Below, piece after piece: positions 32,859 through 42,044 of a stretch of 64,000 nucleotides of DNA (positions within the stretch are counted from its first letter, which is position 1; every line of letters starts with the position of its first letter). A model generated the notes under the pieces. That model made no database searches. It was not told the DNA's origin and saw only the letters and a list, made by a program, of their open reading frames with translations. The stretch is from Brevibacillus daliensis (GTDB lineage: Bacteria; Bacillota; Bacilli; Brevibacillales; Brevibacillaceae): the NCBI RefSeq assembly GCF_021245735.1, contig NZ_JAJISB010000008.1, positions 1 to 64,000 on the forward strand, read 5' to 3'. Position numbers and translations under genes: made by a program.

Positions 32859-33593
32859 TTGTTGTCAATTATACTGTTCGTACAAGTTAGCTTTACCTCT
32901 AAGGGACGTTATGGTGCTCCAAAAATTCATTTTCTGCTAAGAAGTGAAGGTATTTCTATTAGTTTGAAGAGAACTCAGCGACTTATGAAAAAGGCGGACA
33001 TTCGATTAATTACAAGGAAGAAATTCCGCCCGCAATCAAGTAAAGATAGAGTAATAGAAAGACCTAATATACTAGATCAAGACTTTACAACAACATCTAT
33101 TAACGAGAAATGGGTAGCAGATATTACATATATCCATACTCTTCGAGATGGATGGTGCTATTTGGCACCCGTTCTTGATCTACATTCAAAGAAAATCGTT
33201 GGATACTCTTTTTCTCAGAATATGACAGTAGGGTTAGTTTTACATGTGTTAGAGAATGCATACGTCACTCAAAAACCCGCAAAGGGTTTCATTCTTCATA
33301 CCGATTTAGGTACACAGTACACAAGTCAAGATTTCGCACAGCATGTTGAGGAATTCCACATGATTCACTCATTTAGCAAAAAGGGGTGCTCCTACGATAA
33401 TGCCTGCATTGAGTCCTTTCATGCCATACTGAAAAAAGAAGAAGTACACCATGTGAAGTACATAGATTATAAGTCAGCAAAGCTTGCGCTTTTTACATAT
33501 ATAGAAGGCTTATACAATCGCAAACGGATACATGGAGGTTTAGGGTACAAAACACCACAAGCAGTAGAAGATTTGCTGAGAAACGCATCCTAG
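32859..33593 (+). pseudogene. IS3-family (IS150-group) transposase OrfB, 5'-truncated
   Basis: From about 32895 the frame follows IS3-group OrfB: SKGRYGAPKIHFLLRSEGIS, INEKWVADITYIHTL (first D), FILHTDLGTQYTS (second D) and DNACIESFHAILKKE (E). It ends with FTYIEGLYNRKRIHGGLGYK. The DDE triad is complete, but the first 40-50 residues of OrfB and all of OrfA are missing. The first residues of the open frame (before SKGR) come from flanking DNA. It cannot transpose by itself. Confidence 0.88.
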
Positions 33594-33633
33594 CACTTAA
33601 CTTTTTTGTGTCCAAGATATTGACTCAGATCCA
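32895..33633 (+). mobile_element. IS3-family element, left part deleted, right end intact
   Basis: The element runs from the breakpoint near 32895 to its right terminal repeat ending GATCCA at 33633. The last 39 bases are identical to window positions 1-39, so another copy of the same element lies just outside the window. The left terminal repeat and OrfA were not found in 32590-32895. Confidence 0.8.
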
Positions 33634-34112
33634 AGCATGATGGGAAGCATTCGTGAGACAGTGACGGATTTAGTAAACGAGCTGGCATCAGAAGATATTG
33701 TGAATATATGGGACTTCGTAAACCTTTATGGATTCATCGGGAACGTTTACAAATGGCGTTAGAAAAATGCAAGTGAAAGACATTTTCTTGTGCTCAATAA
33801 GTATTTCAACCCACTTACATTGCACGAGATGTGTTGAGATCATCTCAAGTTAAAATTAACCCCCTATGCTTGTCCTATTTTTTAGTGGGATGGGTATAAG
33901 GGGTTTTTAAGAATAGCTTTTTTTCAATCTGATACAATTAATGTACTAAGTCTAAAACTGTAAATAAGTTCACTTTCCTGTTTCAAAAGAAATGCCCTCA
34001 TGGTAAAATCGATTTGAGTTTTCACTAATATTTCACTTGTACTATAAAAATTCATAACATTCAAACTGATATTAACTATTCAACAGAGAAACACACAAAG
34101 GGGATCTCGATT
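33634..34112. other. Interval with a gene-end fragment and a terminator
   Basis: Directly after the IS, plus-strand codons read MMGSIRETVTDLVNELASED and IVNIW. With a frame shift they continue GLRKPLWIHRERLQMALEKC to a stop near 33777. This looks like the end of a protein cut by the IS and frameshifted; I do not recognise the family. Beyond it, apart from the terminator at 33858-33908, nothing is seen before the promoter region of the flavoprotein gene. Confidence 0.4.
33858..33908 (+). terminator. Rho-independent terminator
   Basis: AACCCCCTAT (33858-33867) pairs with ATAAGGGGTT (33896-33905), followed by a T run to 33908. It would end the gene remnant left of it. Confidence 0.65.
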
Positions 34113-35405
34113 ATGGCTGAAAAATTTGATGTTGTCATTGTAGGCGGAGGCCTGGCTGGTTTATCTGCCGGTGCATTGCTTTCTAGTAAAGGGAAGAAAG
34201 TAGCACTACTAGAACGCGGAATGCTTGGAGGACGTGCCGTTACACTGTCGATCAAAGGTTTTAACTTTAATTTTGGTGCACATGCAATCTACGCAAGAGA
34301 CTCTTCTGTTTTACGTACCTTTGAGGATAAATTGGGGTTACATATTGACTGGCAAGATTTTGATCCGGATAAAGCAAAATATGATATCGGTAACCAACTT
34401 ACCAGTATGCCTGCCAATATCGTAGGTTTATTCCGTACCAAGGTGTTGAAGGGTTTCGATAAAATTGCGTTTACCTTTGAAATATTAAAAACTATGCTAA
34501 AAATGGAAACAGGTCATTCGCACATGTCCATTGCGAAATGGATGGAGAATCAAAATGTTAATGAAGATGTAAAAGAAATGATGTTAACGCTTGCATCTTC
34601 CAATTTTTTCACCAAGGAACCAGAAAAAATTCCATCTGATGTGTTTTTTACCTACTATCGTCGTTTATTCGCCACTAATAAACCTGTAGCTTACATTGGT
34701 GGAGGTTGGCAGGCTCTCATAAGTGAATTCGTTCGAGTTATGGATGAAAATCATGCTGAGATTATGACGAAAACAAAAGTAGACAGCATTACGTGGGAGA
34801 ATGACCGAATCAAGGCAGTTCATGCCGGAGAGACGACAATTGAAGGGGACGAATTTATTTTCGCAATCCCTCCTAAAGAGATGGTGAAGATTTTCAAGGA
34901 AACGAAAATTGATCATCTTGTTTCCCACTACGCGGCTTATAAGCCAAGTGTAGTACTGGTATATGATATCGGATTGTCTAAAAAAATCGATGTACCATTT
35001 ACCTATGTGTACGATAAAAAAGAAAATATGTTTATTACCGACATTTCCCACTACGATACTACCTGTGTACCAGAAGGTGGTCAACTTCTCCAGGCAACGG
35101 CATATTTACGCCAGGATGAAGTGGGTAATAAAGAAATTGTGGATCAATATAAAGAAAAAGTGGAAAAACTATACGATAAACACTTTCCAGGCTGGCGTGA
35201 TAAGCTTGTGGTTCCACGTGTTTCTGTAAAAGCCGTCGTTCAGGAGATTAAATGGACAATGAGTCAGAAACCAATGCCAGTATCTAGTACGGATTACCGC
35301 AATCTCTTCTTTGCTGGTGATTGGTGTGAGGGTCAAGGACAACTCTCTGAACTCTCTTTCTCCAGCGCTTATGAAGTAAGCAAATTAATCTTTGAGAAAG
35401 AATAA
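34113..35405 (+). CDS. FAD-dependent oxidoreductase, phytoene-desaturase-like
   Basis: The 430-residue flavoprotein begins with VVIVGGGLAGLSAGALLSSK (GGGLAG at 11-16) and the second FAD motif LLERGMLGGRAVTLSIKGFN, as in phytoene desaturase and amine-oxidase relatives. The C-terminal FAD motif is NLFFAGDWCEGQGQLSELSF. The middle carries a hydrophobic substrate-binding region. Such enzymes dehydrogenate carotenoids, polyamines or other amines. No carotenoid synthase lies nearby, so the substrate is open. GGGGATC lies before the ATG. It is flanked by terminators and is monocistronic. Confidence 0.85.
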   Translation: MAEKFDVVIVGGGLAGLSAGALLSSKGKKVALLERGMLGGRAVTLSIKGFNFNFGAHAIYARDSSVLRTFEDKLGLHIDWQDFDPDKAKYDIGNQLTSMPANIVGLFRTKVLKGFDKIAFTFEILKTMLKMETGHSHMSIAKWMENQNVNEDVKEMMLTLASSNFFTKEPEKIPSDVFFTYYRRLFATNKPVAYIGGGWQALISEFVRVMDENHAEIMTKTKVDSITWENDRIKAVHAGETTIEGDEFIFAIPPKEMVKIFKETKIDHLVSHYAAYKPSVVLVYDIGLSKKIDVPFTYVYDKKENMFITDISHYDTTCVPEGGQLLQATAYLRQDEVGNKEIVDQYKEKVEKLYDKHFPGWRDKLVVPRVSVKAVVQEIKWTMSQKPMPVSSTDYRNLFFAGDWCEGQGQLSELSFSSAYEVSKLIFEKE

Positions 35406-35412
35406 TTGGAAA

Positions 35413-35449
35413 TTACCCCTTGTCCAAAAAGGCAAGGGGTTAATTTTTG
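35413..35449 (+). terminator. Rho-independent terminator
   Basis: ACCCCTTG (35415-35422) pairs with CAAGGGGT (35433-35440), followed by TAATTTTT. It ends the flavoprotein gene. Confidence 0.8.
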
Positions 35450-35512
35450 TTTTGAAATGTGATAAAATATACGTTTGAGGACGATAAATGTATCGATAAA
35501 GGATGAGATTAG

Positions 35513-37129
35513 ATGATAAGTACAAATGGTGTTACCCTGCGCTACGGTAAACGAGCGTTGTTTGAAGACGTAACAATCAAGTTTACGCCGGGTAATTGCT
35601 ACGGCTTGATTGGAGCAAATGGAGCAGGAAAGTCAACATTCTTGAAAATCCTGTCTGGCGAAATCGAACCAAATAATGGTGATGTTCACATGACTCCAGG
35701 CGAACGTATGGCTGTATTGAAGCAAAACCATTATGAATTTGATGAAGTAGAAGTACTGAAGACTGTTATGATGGGTCACAGCAGACTTTTTGAAATTATG
35801 GAAGAAAAAAATGCTCTATATATGAAAGAAGACTTCTCTGAAGAAGATGGTATGCGTGCATCTGAACTGGAAGGCGAATTCGAAGATCTTAACGGATGGC
35901 AAGCTGAATCTGATGCTGCATCTCTTCTGATCGGTCTTGGCATTGAGACAGATTTGCACGAGAAAAAAATGAAGGAACTAGATGGCAGCCAAAAGGTACG
36001 TGTACTCCTTGCACAAGCACTGTTTGGAAATCCTGACAACCTGCTTCTCGATGAGCCTACCAACCACTTGGACATCGAATCGATTCGATGGTTAGAGAAT
36101 TTCTTGGCTAACTATGAGAATACCGTAATCGTGGTATCGCATGACCGTCACTTCCTGAACCAAGTATGTACTCATATTGCTGACATTGACTTTGGTAAGA
36201 TCCAAATGTATGTGGGTAACTATGACTTCTGGTATGAGTCCAGCCAATTGGCTCTTAAATTGATGAGAGAGCAAAACAAGAAAAAAGAAGAAAAAATCAA
36301 GGAATTGGAGAGCTTTATCGCACGCTTCTCTGCCAATGCTTCCAAGTCCAAACAAGCAACATCCCGTAAAAAGACGTTGGATAAAATTACACTGGATGAC
36401 ATTAGACCTTCCAGCCGTCGTTATCCGTTCATTAACTTTAAACCTGAGCGGGAAGCCGGAAAAAATATTTTAGAAATTACAGGTTTAACAAAGTCAATTG
36501 ATGGTGAAAAAGTAATTGACAACCTTCATATGATCGTGAACAAAGGAGATAAAATTGCTTTGGTTGGTCCGAACGGATTGCCAAAAACAACTTTGTTCCA
36601 GGTCTTAATGGGAGAGTTGGAAGCAGACAGCGGTTCTTACGCATGGGGTGTAACAACAACTCAAGCATACTTCCCGAAAGATAACTCTGCTTATTTTGAT
36701 GGTTGCAATCTGACACTTGTTGATTGGCTACGTCAATACTCTAAAGATCAGGATGAGACATTCTTACGTGGTTTCTTAGGCAGAATGTTATTCTCCGGTG
36801 AAGAGGCATTGAAAAAAGCTAACGTATTGTCCGGGGGAGAAAAAGTACGCTGCATGCTATCCAAAGCGATGATGCCAGGTGCCAATGTCCTATTGTTCGA
36901 TGAGCCAACCAACCACTTGGATCTCGAATCCATTACAGCACTAAATAATGGATTGATGGAATTTGACGGTACAATGATGTTCGTATCCCATGACCATCAG
37001 TTCGTGCATACCATTGCGAATCGCATTATTGAAATCACACCAAATGGTATTATTGACAAGTTAATGACGTACGATGAATATCTGGAGAGCGAAGAAGTGA
37101 AACAGCTTCGTGAAAAAATGTATAGCTAG
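35513..37129 (+). CDS. ABC-F family ATPase (YkpA/YbiT-like)
   Basis: The 538-residue soluble protein has two ABC ATPase domains and no membrane part. Domain 1 has Walker A GANGAGKST (34-42), a signature-like LDGSQKVRVLLAQAL and Walker B LLLDEPTNHLD. The linker is helical and basic. Domain 2 has an unusual Walker A, GPNGLPKTT (352-360), in which Pro replaces the Gly before Lys, with normal LSGGEKVR and LLFDEPTNHLD. ABC-F proteins bind the ribosomal E site and rescue or regulate translation. This housekeeping type is not a known resistance factor. It has its own promoter region and terminator. Confidence 0.9.
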   Translation: MISTNGVTLRYGKRALFEDVTIKFTPGNCYGLIGANGAGKSTFLKILSGEIEPNNGDVHMTPGERMAVLKQNHYEFDEVEVLKTVMMGHSRLFEIMEEKNALYMKEDFSEEDGMRASELEGEFEDLNGWQAESDAASLLIGLGIETDLHEKKMKELDGSQKVRVLLAQALFGNPDNLLLDEPTNHLDIESIRWLENFLANYENTVIVVSHDRHFLNQVCTHIADIDFGKIQMYVGNYDFWYESSQLALKLMREQNKKKEEKIKELESFIARFSANASKSKQATSRKKTLDKITLDDIRPSSRRYPFINFKPEREAGKNILEITGLTKSIDGEKVIDNLHMIVNKGDKIALVGPNGLPKTTLFQVLMGELEADSGSYAWGVTTTQAYFPKDNSAYFDGCNLTLVDWLRQYSKDQDETFLRGFLGRMLFSGEEALKKANVLSGGEKVRCMLSKAMMPGANVLLFDEPTNHLDLESITALNNGLMEFDGTMMFVSHDHQFVHTIANRIIEITPNGIIDKLMTYDEYLESEEVKQLREKMYS

Positions 37130-37186
37130 TTCTAACCAAAGTCTTACTGGTAGGGCTTGTGATAAACGTATTCCAGAACAGAAGAG

Positions 37187-37219
37187 AAAGGGTTAACCAC
37201 ATCAATGGTTAACCCTTTT
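37187..37219 (+). terminator. Rho-independent terminator
   Basis: GGGTTAACCA (37190-37199) pairs perfectly with TGGTTAACCC (37206-37215), followed by TTTT. It ends the ABC-F gene. Confidence 0.85.
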
Positions 37220-37241
37220 ACCAAAAACGCTGGAGGGCATC

Positions 37242-40200
37242 ATGACGACTTTGCACGGTATCTGGTTGCCAGATGCTTTTTTTCTTTTTTGTTTACAGGG
37301 CGGCGAAGTTGTACCTGTCAGTTTGTGGATAGATCAACTAGATGATGAAGAACGGCGATTAATTAGCACAGCAAGCAAGGTTGGGACACGCTCGTTTCAG
37401 GTACCTTACTGGTTTGATCAGGGTGAATTTTATCCTTCTAACAAACCAAAGTTAATGTCTGCTCAAATAAGTGGCTTATTGGTACCGCTTGCAGATGCAT
37501 TACCATTTTTGTTGAAAACGAACATGGATCATTCCATTTCTAGTCAGGTGTTCGCTTCTGATACGCTTAGATATTGGCAAAAAGCTTCCATGTTTGCCTT
37601 GTATCTTCTCGAACATTCCAGATTTAAACCATCAGTTGCTCTGGTAAAAGGTAAGCGCTACGGATATTCGGAAGCAACAGCTTATTGGGATGTGGATTTG
37701 AGCAGGGAGGAAGAAAAGAATCAATTTAACCACTTAGCCAGCTCCATGCCAGCCATAAGCCGCGCTTATGATCCATTAAAAACAGGCAATGAAATGAATA
37801 CCGATCCATTTAACATTCTGCACGAGTTTTTACTGCAATCAATTGAAGTAACCTTTATCAAGTGGTTGTACAAGGAAACAGGCGAGTACGCACGGCTTTT
37901 ACAGAAAAAGCGGCTGGATACCCCTTTACAATGGCTACAAGGTTTACTCGTAAAAAATACGGCATCAATAGAAGGCTTAACCAAAGAATTGCAAGGCTTC
38001 AAGCAACATATTGATAAGTGGACTCGTGGAGAATTGCGCAACGAGCGGGATTTTGTTGGACATATCCCGATGCGACTTTTTTTACAGCTACAGCCTCCAG
38101 CGATGGAGAATCTTACGGAATTGCAGCTTCCTGAAGCAGAGTGGCTTCTTCATATTTGCTTACAACCGATCACTGATCCTGGTCACTATATCAATGCAAG
38201 AGATATTTGGTTAGGAACAGATTCTGCTGCCCAGTATTTTGGCTCCTTACTTCCCCGTGCTCAATTTTTCCTGCTGGAACAATTGGGAAAAGCATCCCTA
38301 TATGTACCGCAGTTAGCAGATGAATTAGCAAAAGAACTACCATGGCAACTCTCAATGACTTCGAGCGAAGCCTTTTATTTTCTTAAGGAGCTTGTGCCTA
38401 GCTTACAAACAGCTGGATTTGGGATTCAGTTACCTTCATGGTGGATGCAGAAGAGTCGCAAATCACTCGGAATCAAACTGCGTGTGAAGGATTGGAAAGC
38501 GATATCTGACTCTAAGCAGTCTGGAGACGTGACCCGTTTTGGATTTGAAGAGTTGCTACAGTTTGATGTGAGAGCTGCATTAGGTAATCAGGAAATATCT
38601 ATGGACGACTTGAAGAAAATCGCTACTTCTCAATCACCGTTAGTCATGATACGCGGGGAATGGGTAGAGGTAGATCATCAGGCATTAGCTAAGATCCTTC
38701 CGTATTTAACCGAGCATAAGGAGGAGGATCTCTCCCTACACGATTTGTTATATCTGATGGCAGATATGGAAACATCGAGTGAATTAGATGCTTTGCCGAT
38801 TGTTGACTTTGAGGTACCTGAAAATCTGCACCATTTACTCAGCGGTACATTACAGGATGTTCATGAGATGTACCCTACGCCTACTGTTCTGAAAGGAATC
38901 CTGCGTCCCTATCAGGAAAGAGGTTATACCTGGTTAAAAGCACTGACAAAAATGGGCTTCGGAGTCTGTTTAGCAGATGATATGGGTCTAGGGAAAACCC
39001 TTCAGATGATTACGGTTTTAGCATCGGAAAAATTGGATCAGCCAGCTTTAATTGTATGTCCAACCTCCCTGTTAAATAACTGGGACAAGGAAATTGATAA
39101 GTTTGCCCCTCAGTTACGGGTTTACACGCATCATGGTCCTGATCGATTGCATGACAAAGCCCTTGAGGATAAGGTGAAGGAACACGACGTAATCCTTACT
39201 TCTTATGCATTACTAAATCGGGATGCGGATGACTTGCGCAGGATCAAGTGGTCATACTTGGTCCTCGATGAAGCGCAAAACATTAAAAACAGCAAAAGTA
39301 AGCAGGCAAAAAGTGCGATGAAAACGGAAGCTACGTATCGTGTTGCGATGACGGGTACGCCGATTGAAAATAGACTAAGTGAATTGTGGTCGATCTTCCA
39401 GTTTTTGAATCCGAATTATCTAGGGTCACTCGCCCATTTCCGAAGTCATTTTACGATACCAATCGAACGGTATCAGGAACAAGGGCGCAGTGAAGCACTG
39501 AGAAAGCTTGTTTATCCATTTATTTTGCGCCGTCTAAAAACCGATCCGGCCATTATCGCTGACTTACCAGAAAAAATCGAGAGTAAAACGTATTGTTCTT
39601 TGACTAAGGAACAGGCTGTGCTTTATCAGCGTGTTGTTCAAGAAATGATGGATAAGATCCAGGGTGCAACTGGTATGCATCGTCGAGGTCTTGTTCTGGC
39701 TACCTTAACGCATCTGAAGCAAGTATGTGATCATCCAGTTCTTTATTTGCATCAGCAGGCAGACCAGATCGAACAACGCTCAGGAAAAGTGAAGCGAGTG
39801 ACACAACTCGTGCAAGAAATCATGGAGCAGGAGGAAGCTGTTCTAATTTTTACCCAGTATGTAGAGATGGGTAGGTTACTTCAACAGCATTTGTCCACTG
39901 TCTGTAACGAAGAGGTCCTGTTTTTACATGGAGGTGTAACAAAACAGGCCCGAGATGAAATGATTGATCGTTTTCAGACGAATTCGGGTCCACGTATATT
40001 TATTTTGTCATTGAAAGCTGGAGGAGTAGGGCTTAATCTGACTCGGGCCAATCATGTTATTCATTATGATCGCTGGTGGAATCCGGCAGTAGAAAATCAG
40101 GCAACAGACCGGGCTTATCGAATTGGTCAGAAGAAGAATGTCCACGTCCACCGCTTGATTTGTCAAGGAACACTGGAAGAACGAATTGATCAGATTATCG

Positions 40201-40337
40201 AATCCAAAAAAGAGCTGGCAGAACAAATCATCCATTCTGGTGAACAGTGGATGACCGAATTATCAGCAGGTGAGCTTCAATCCATATTTGCACTGCGTGA
40301 AGATCTGCTGTATCAGGAAGAGGAGGAGCTGCTGTGA
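37242..40337 (+). CDS. SNF2/Rad54-family DEAD-like helicase
   Basis: The 1031-residue protein has an N-terminal half of the bacterial SNF2-associated type and a C-terminal two-lobe ATPase. Motifs visible are Walker A DDMGLGKTLQM (about 578), Ia CPTSLLNNW, II VLDEAQNIKN (about 672), III MTGTPIENRLSELWS, V LKAGGVGLNLT, and VI QATDRAYRIGQ. It should remodel protein-DNA contacts or translocate on duplex DNA; Bacillus YwqA is a relative. Its last codon overlaps the GTG of a SWIM-domain gene. The pair matches ywqA-ywqB of B. subtilis. GGAGGGC precedes the ATG. Confidence 0.92.
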   Translation: MTTLHGIWLPDAFFLFCLQGGEVVPVSLWIDQLDDEERRLISTASKVGTRSFQVPYWFDQGEFYPSNKPKLMSAQISGLLVPLADALPFLLKTNMDHSISSQVFASDTLRYWQKASMFALYLLEHSRFKPSVALVKGKRYGYSEATAYWDVDLSREEEKNQFNHLASSMPAISRAYDPLKTGNEMNTDPFNILHEFLLQSIEVTFIKWLYKETGEYARLLQKKRLDTPLQWLQGLLVKNTASIEGLTKELQGFKQHIDKWTRGELRNERDFVGHIPMRLFLQLQPPAMENLTELQLPEAEWLLHICLQPITDPGHYINARDIWLGTDSAAQYFGSLLPRAQFFLLEQLGKASLYVPQLADELAKELPWQLSMTSSEAFYFLKELVPSLQTAGFGIQLPSWWMQKSRKSLGIKLRVKDWKAISDSKQSGDVTRFGFEELLQFDVRAALGNQEISMDDLKKIATSQSPLVMIRGEWVEVDHQALAKILPYLTEHKEEDLSLHDLLYLMADMETSSELDALPIVDFEVPENLHHLLSGTLQDVHEMYPTPTVLKGILRPYQERGYTWLKALTKMGFGVCLADDMGLGKTLQMITVLASEKLDQPALIVCPTSLLNNWDKEIDKFAPQLRVYTHHGPDRLHDKALEDKVKEHDVILTSYALLNRDADDLRRIKWSYLVLDEAQNIKNSKSKQAKSAMKTEATYRVAMTGTPIENRLSELWSIFQFLNPNYLGSLAHFRSHFTIPIERYQEQGRSEALRKLVYPFILRRLKTDPAIIADLPEKIESKTYCSLTKEQAVLYQRVVQEMMDKIQGATGMHRRGLVLATLTHLKQVCDHPVLYLHQQADQIEQRSGKVKRVTQLVQEIMEQEEAVLIFTQYVEMGRLLQQHLSTVCNEEVLFLHGGVTKQARDEMIDRFQTNSGPRIFILSLKAGGVGLNLTRANHVIHYDRWWNPAVENQATDRAYRIGQKKNVHVHRLICQGTLEERIDQIIESKKELAEQIIHSGEQWMTELSAGELQSIFALREDLLYQEEEELL

Positions 40338-41215
40338 ATATAGAGTCGAATAATATCGCACCAGCTCTAGCCTCCCGGTTTAAGGAGCTGATTCGCGAAG
40401 CGGGGGGAACGGCACGTCATCAGCGAGGTCGTACCAAAGCAAAAGATGGTGGTGTTCGGGGCTGGACGGCAGACCAACAAGGGATAACTGCACAGGTTAC
40501 AGGATCAAATAGCAACACCTATTTGGTGCAATACAATCCAAAACTTGTTACAACCGAACAAAGACAGATGAGTATGCAGGTATTGCTAGACGAACCATTG
40601 TATCTAGCTCAGCTGATGAATGGTCACTTTTCCAAGGAGCTGTATGAAGACCTTACATCACTAGGGATCTCTATTTTACCTGACAACTTGCTTGCAGGTA
40701 GAAAGACGTGTAGCTGTCTTGATCAGGCAGTCCCATGTAAACATATATTTGCCTTGTATTATCAACTGCTTGTTGAGATGGAAGATAATCCTCTTGTGTT
40801 TTTTTCTATGTTAGGCATGGACCAAAGAGAAGTAGTAGATCAGTTTCAGCGGAAATGGCTACCTTCCCATTATTCTTTGCCAACAGAAGGGCAAAATTCG
40901 ACGGCTTTTCCTTTTGTAACCTCTTCTGAAATGGAACGAACAGCGCCTCGAGAAGAAGTGAGGAAGGACCAACATGAAGGTTCTATTTTTCTACGCAGAT
41001 CTGTAGATAACGGTACATATTTTCAAACAAAGATTCCCGACTCTCTACTGAATTTACCTGTAAAAAGTGAGGAAACCTTACCAGAACAATCCCTTCTTAT
41101 TTGGGGTCCTCCTGTATTTGCACAACGCAATGGAAATATTGTAACTGGTGCCTTGCAAGAGGTATATCGCATCATTGCTAAGAAGGCGGGTGAGGAGAGG
41201 AAGGACTTGTCGTGA
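40334..41215 (+). CDS. SWIM zinc-finger protein (YwqB-like)
   Basis: The 293-residue protein carries a SWIM zinc finger, CxCx6CxH, with C126, C128, C135 and H137 in TCSCLDQAVPCKHIFALYYQ. The first 60 residues include a basic segment (HQRGRTKAKDGGVRGW) that could contact DNA. SWIM proteins bind DNA or proteins and are the usual partners of bacterial SNF2 helicases. Its GTG start overlaps the helicase stop as GTGA, and its stop overlaps the next gene's GTG in the same way. The three genes form one translationally coupled operon. Confidence 0.88.
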   Translation: MNIESNNIAPALASRFKELIREAGGTARHQRGRTKAKDGGVRGWTADQQGITAQVTGSNSNTYLVQYNPKLVTTEQRQMSMQVLLDEPLYLAQLMNGHFSKELYEDLTSLGISILPDNLLAGRKTCSCLDQAVPCKHIFALYYQLLVEMEDNPLVFFSMLGMDQREVVDQFQRKWLPSHYSLPTEGQNSTAFPFVTSSEMERTAPREEVRKDQHEGSIFLRRSVDNGTYFQTKIPDSLLNLPVKSEETLPEQSLLIWGPPVFAQRNGNIVTGALQEVYRIIAKKAGEERKDLS

Positions 41216-41931
41216 AAATATATGCCATGCATATCAAGTCATCTGCTCTCGACCCAAGCGTGCTCCACACTTTACTCACCATTCTTCCACTTGAAAGACA
41301 GAAGAAGGTTGCCAGATACAGTAATCGAGCTGATCAGGTTAGAACATTAATAGCGGATGTGTTTGTTCGAGATTTGATTCGGCAGACCTTACATATTCCG
41401 TTCGAACAGATAGGAATCTCAACCAATGAGTATGGGAAACCATTTGTGACGAACGATAGCATGAATGGTTTTTCATTTAATCTCTCTCATTCTGGTGAAT
41501 GGATCTTTGTTGGTACGTTCCATGATTCAATTGGAGTCGACGTTCAACAGTGTAAGAAAATCCAGCTTCGCCTGGCAGACAGATTTTTTTCTGCGGAAGA
41601 ACAAAAACAGTTATTGCTTCAGCCAGAAAACCATCAGGAAGCTATTTTTTTTCGATACTGGGCATGTAAAGAGAGCTATATCAAGTACGTTGGTAAGGGA
41701 ATATCATACAAGCTGTCATCCTTTACCATACAATTAGGTTCTAGCTCGGACATACATGAAGTACACGAAAATGGACGCGATACAGGAATTCGCTGTAGGG
41801 AATATCAGGTTGATCCAGGCTATAAAATGGCAGTTTGTGCAAAAAGCATTTCTTTTCCAGAACATCCGATTGTAATAAATTGCGAAAAATGGTTAGTAGA
41901 GTTAGGAAAAAGAATAGAGAATAACGAATAA
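41212..41931 (+). CDS. Sfp-type 4'-phosphopantetheinyl transferase
   Basis: The 239-residue enzyme transfers the phosphopantetheine arm of CoA to carrier domains of peptide or polyketide synthases. Family motifs in order are PFVTNDSMNGFSFNLSHSGE, IGVDVQ (about 107-112) and WACKESYIKYVGKG (about 148-161). The first Mg-binding Asp and the KES Glu are present, but the second acidic position, usually Glu (GxDxE), is Gln. No carrier-protein or synthase gene is in the window, so targets are elsewhere. It starts with GTG overlapping the SWIM gene's stop and ends at a terminator. Confidence 0.92.
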   Translation: MKIYAMHIKSSALDPSVLHTLLTILPLERQKKVARYSNRADQVRTLIADVFVRDLIRQTLHIPFEQIGISTNEYGKPFVTNDSMNGFSFNLSHSGEWIFVGTFHDSIGVDVQQCKKIQLRLADRFFSAEEQKQLLLQPENHQEAIFFRYWACKESYIKYVGKGISYKLSSFTIQLGSSSDIHEVHENGRDTGIRCREYQVDPGYKMAVCAKSISFPEHPIVINCEKWLVELGKRIENNE

Positions 41932-41939
41932 TGTCAAAA

Positions 41940-41978
41940 GCAGCATATCTCTACATAAAAGAGATATGCTGTTTTTTC
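41940..41978 (+). terminator. Rho-independent terminator
   Basis: CAGCATATCTCT (41941-41952) pairs with AGAGATATGCTG (41960-41971), followed by TTTTTT. It ends the helicase-SWIM-PPTase operon. Confidence 0.9.
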
Positions 41979-42044
41979 TTCTATTTTTCTGCAATGGTCA
42001 TATGGTAAAGTAGTACGTCTAAATGAGAAGGGGAGGATCTGAAT

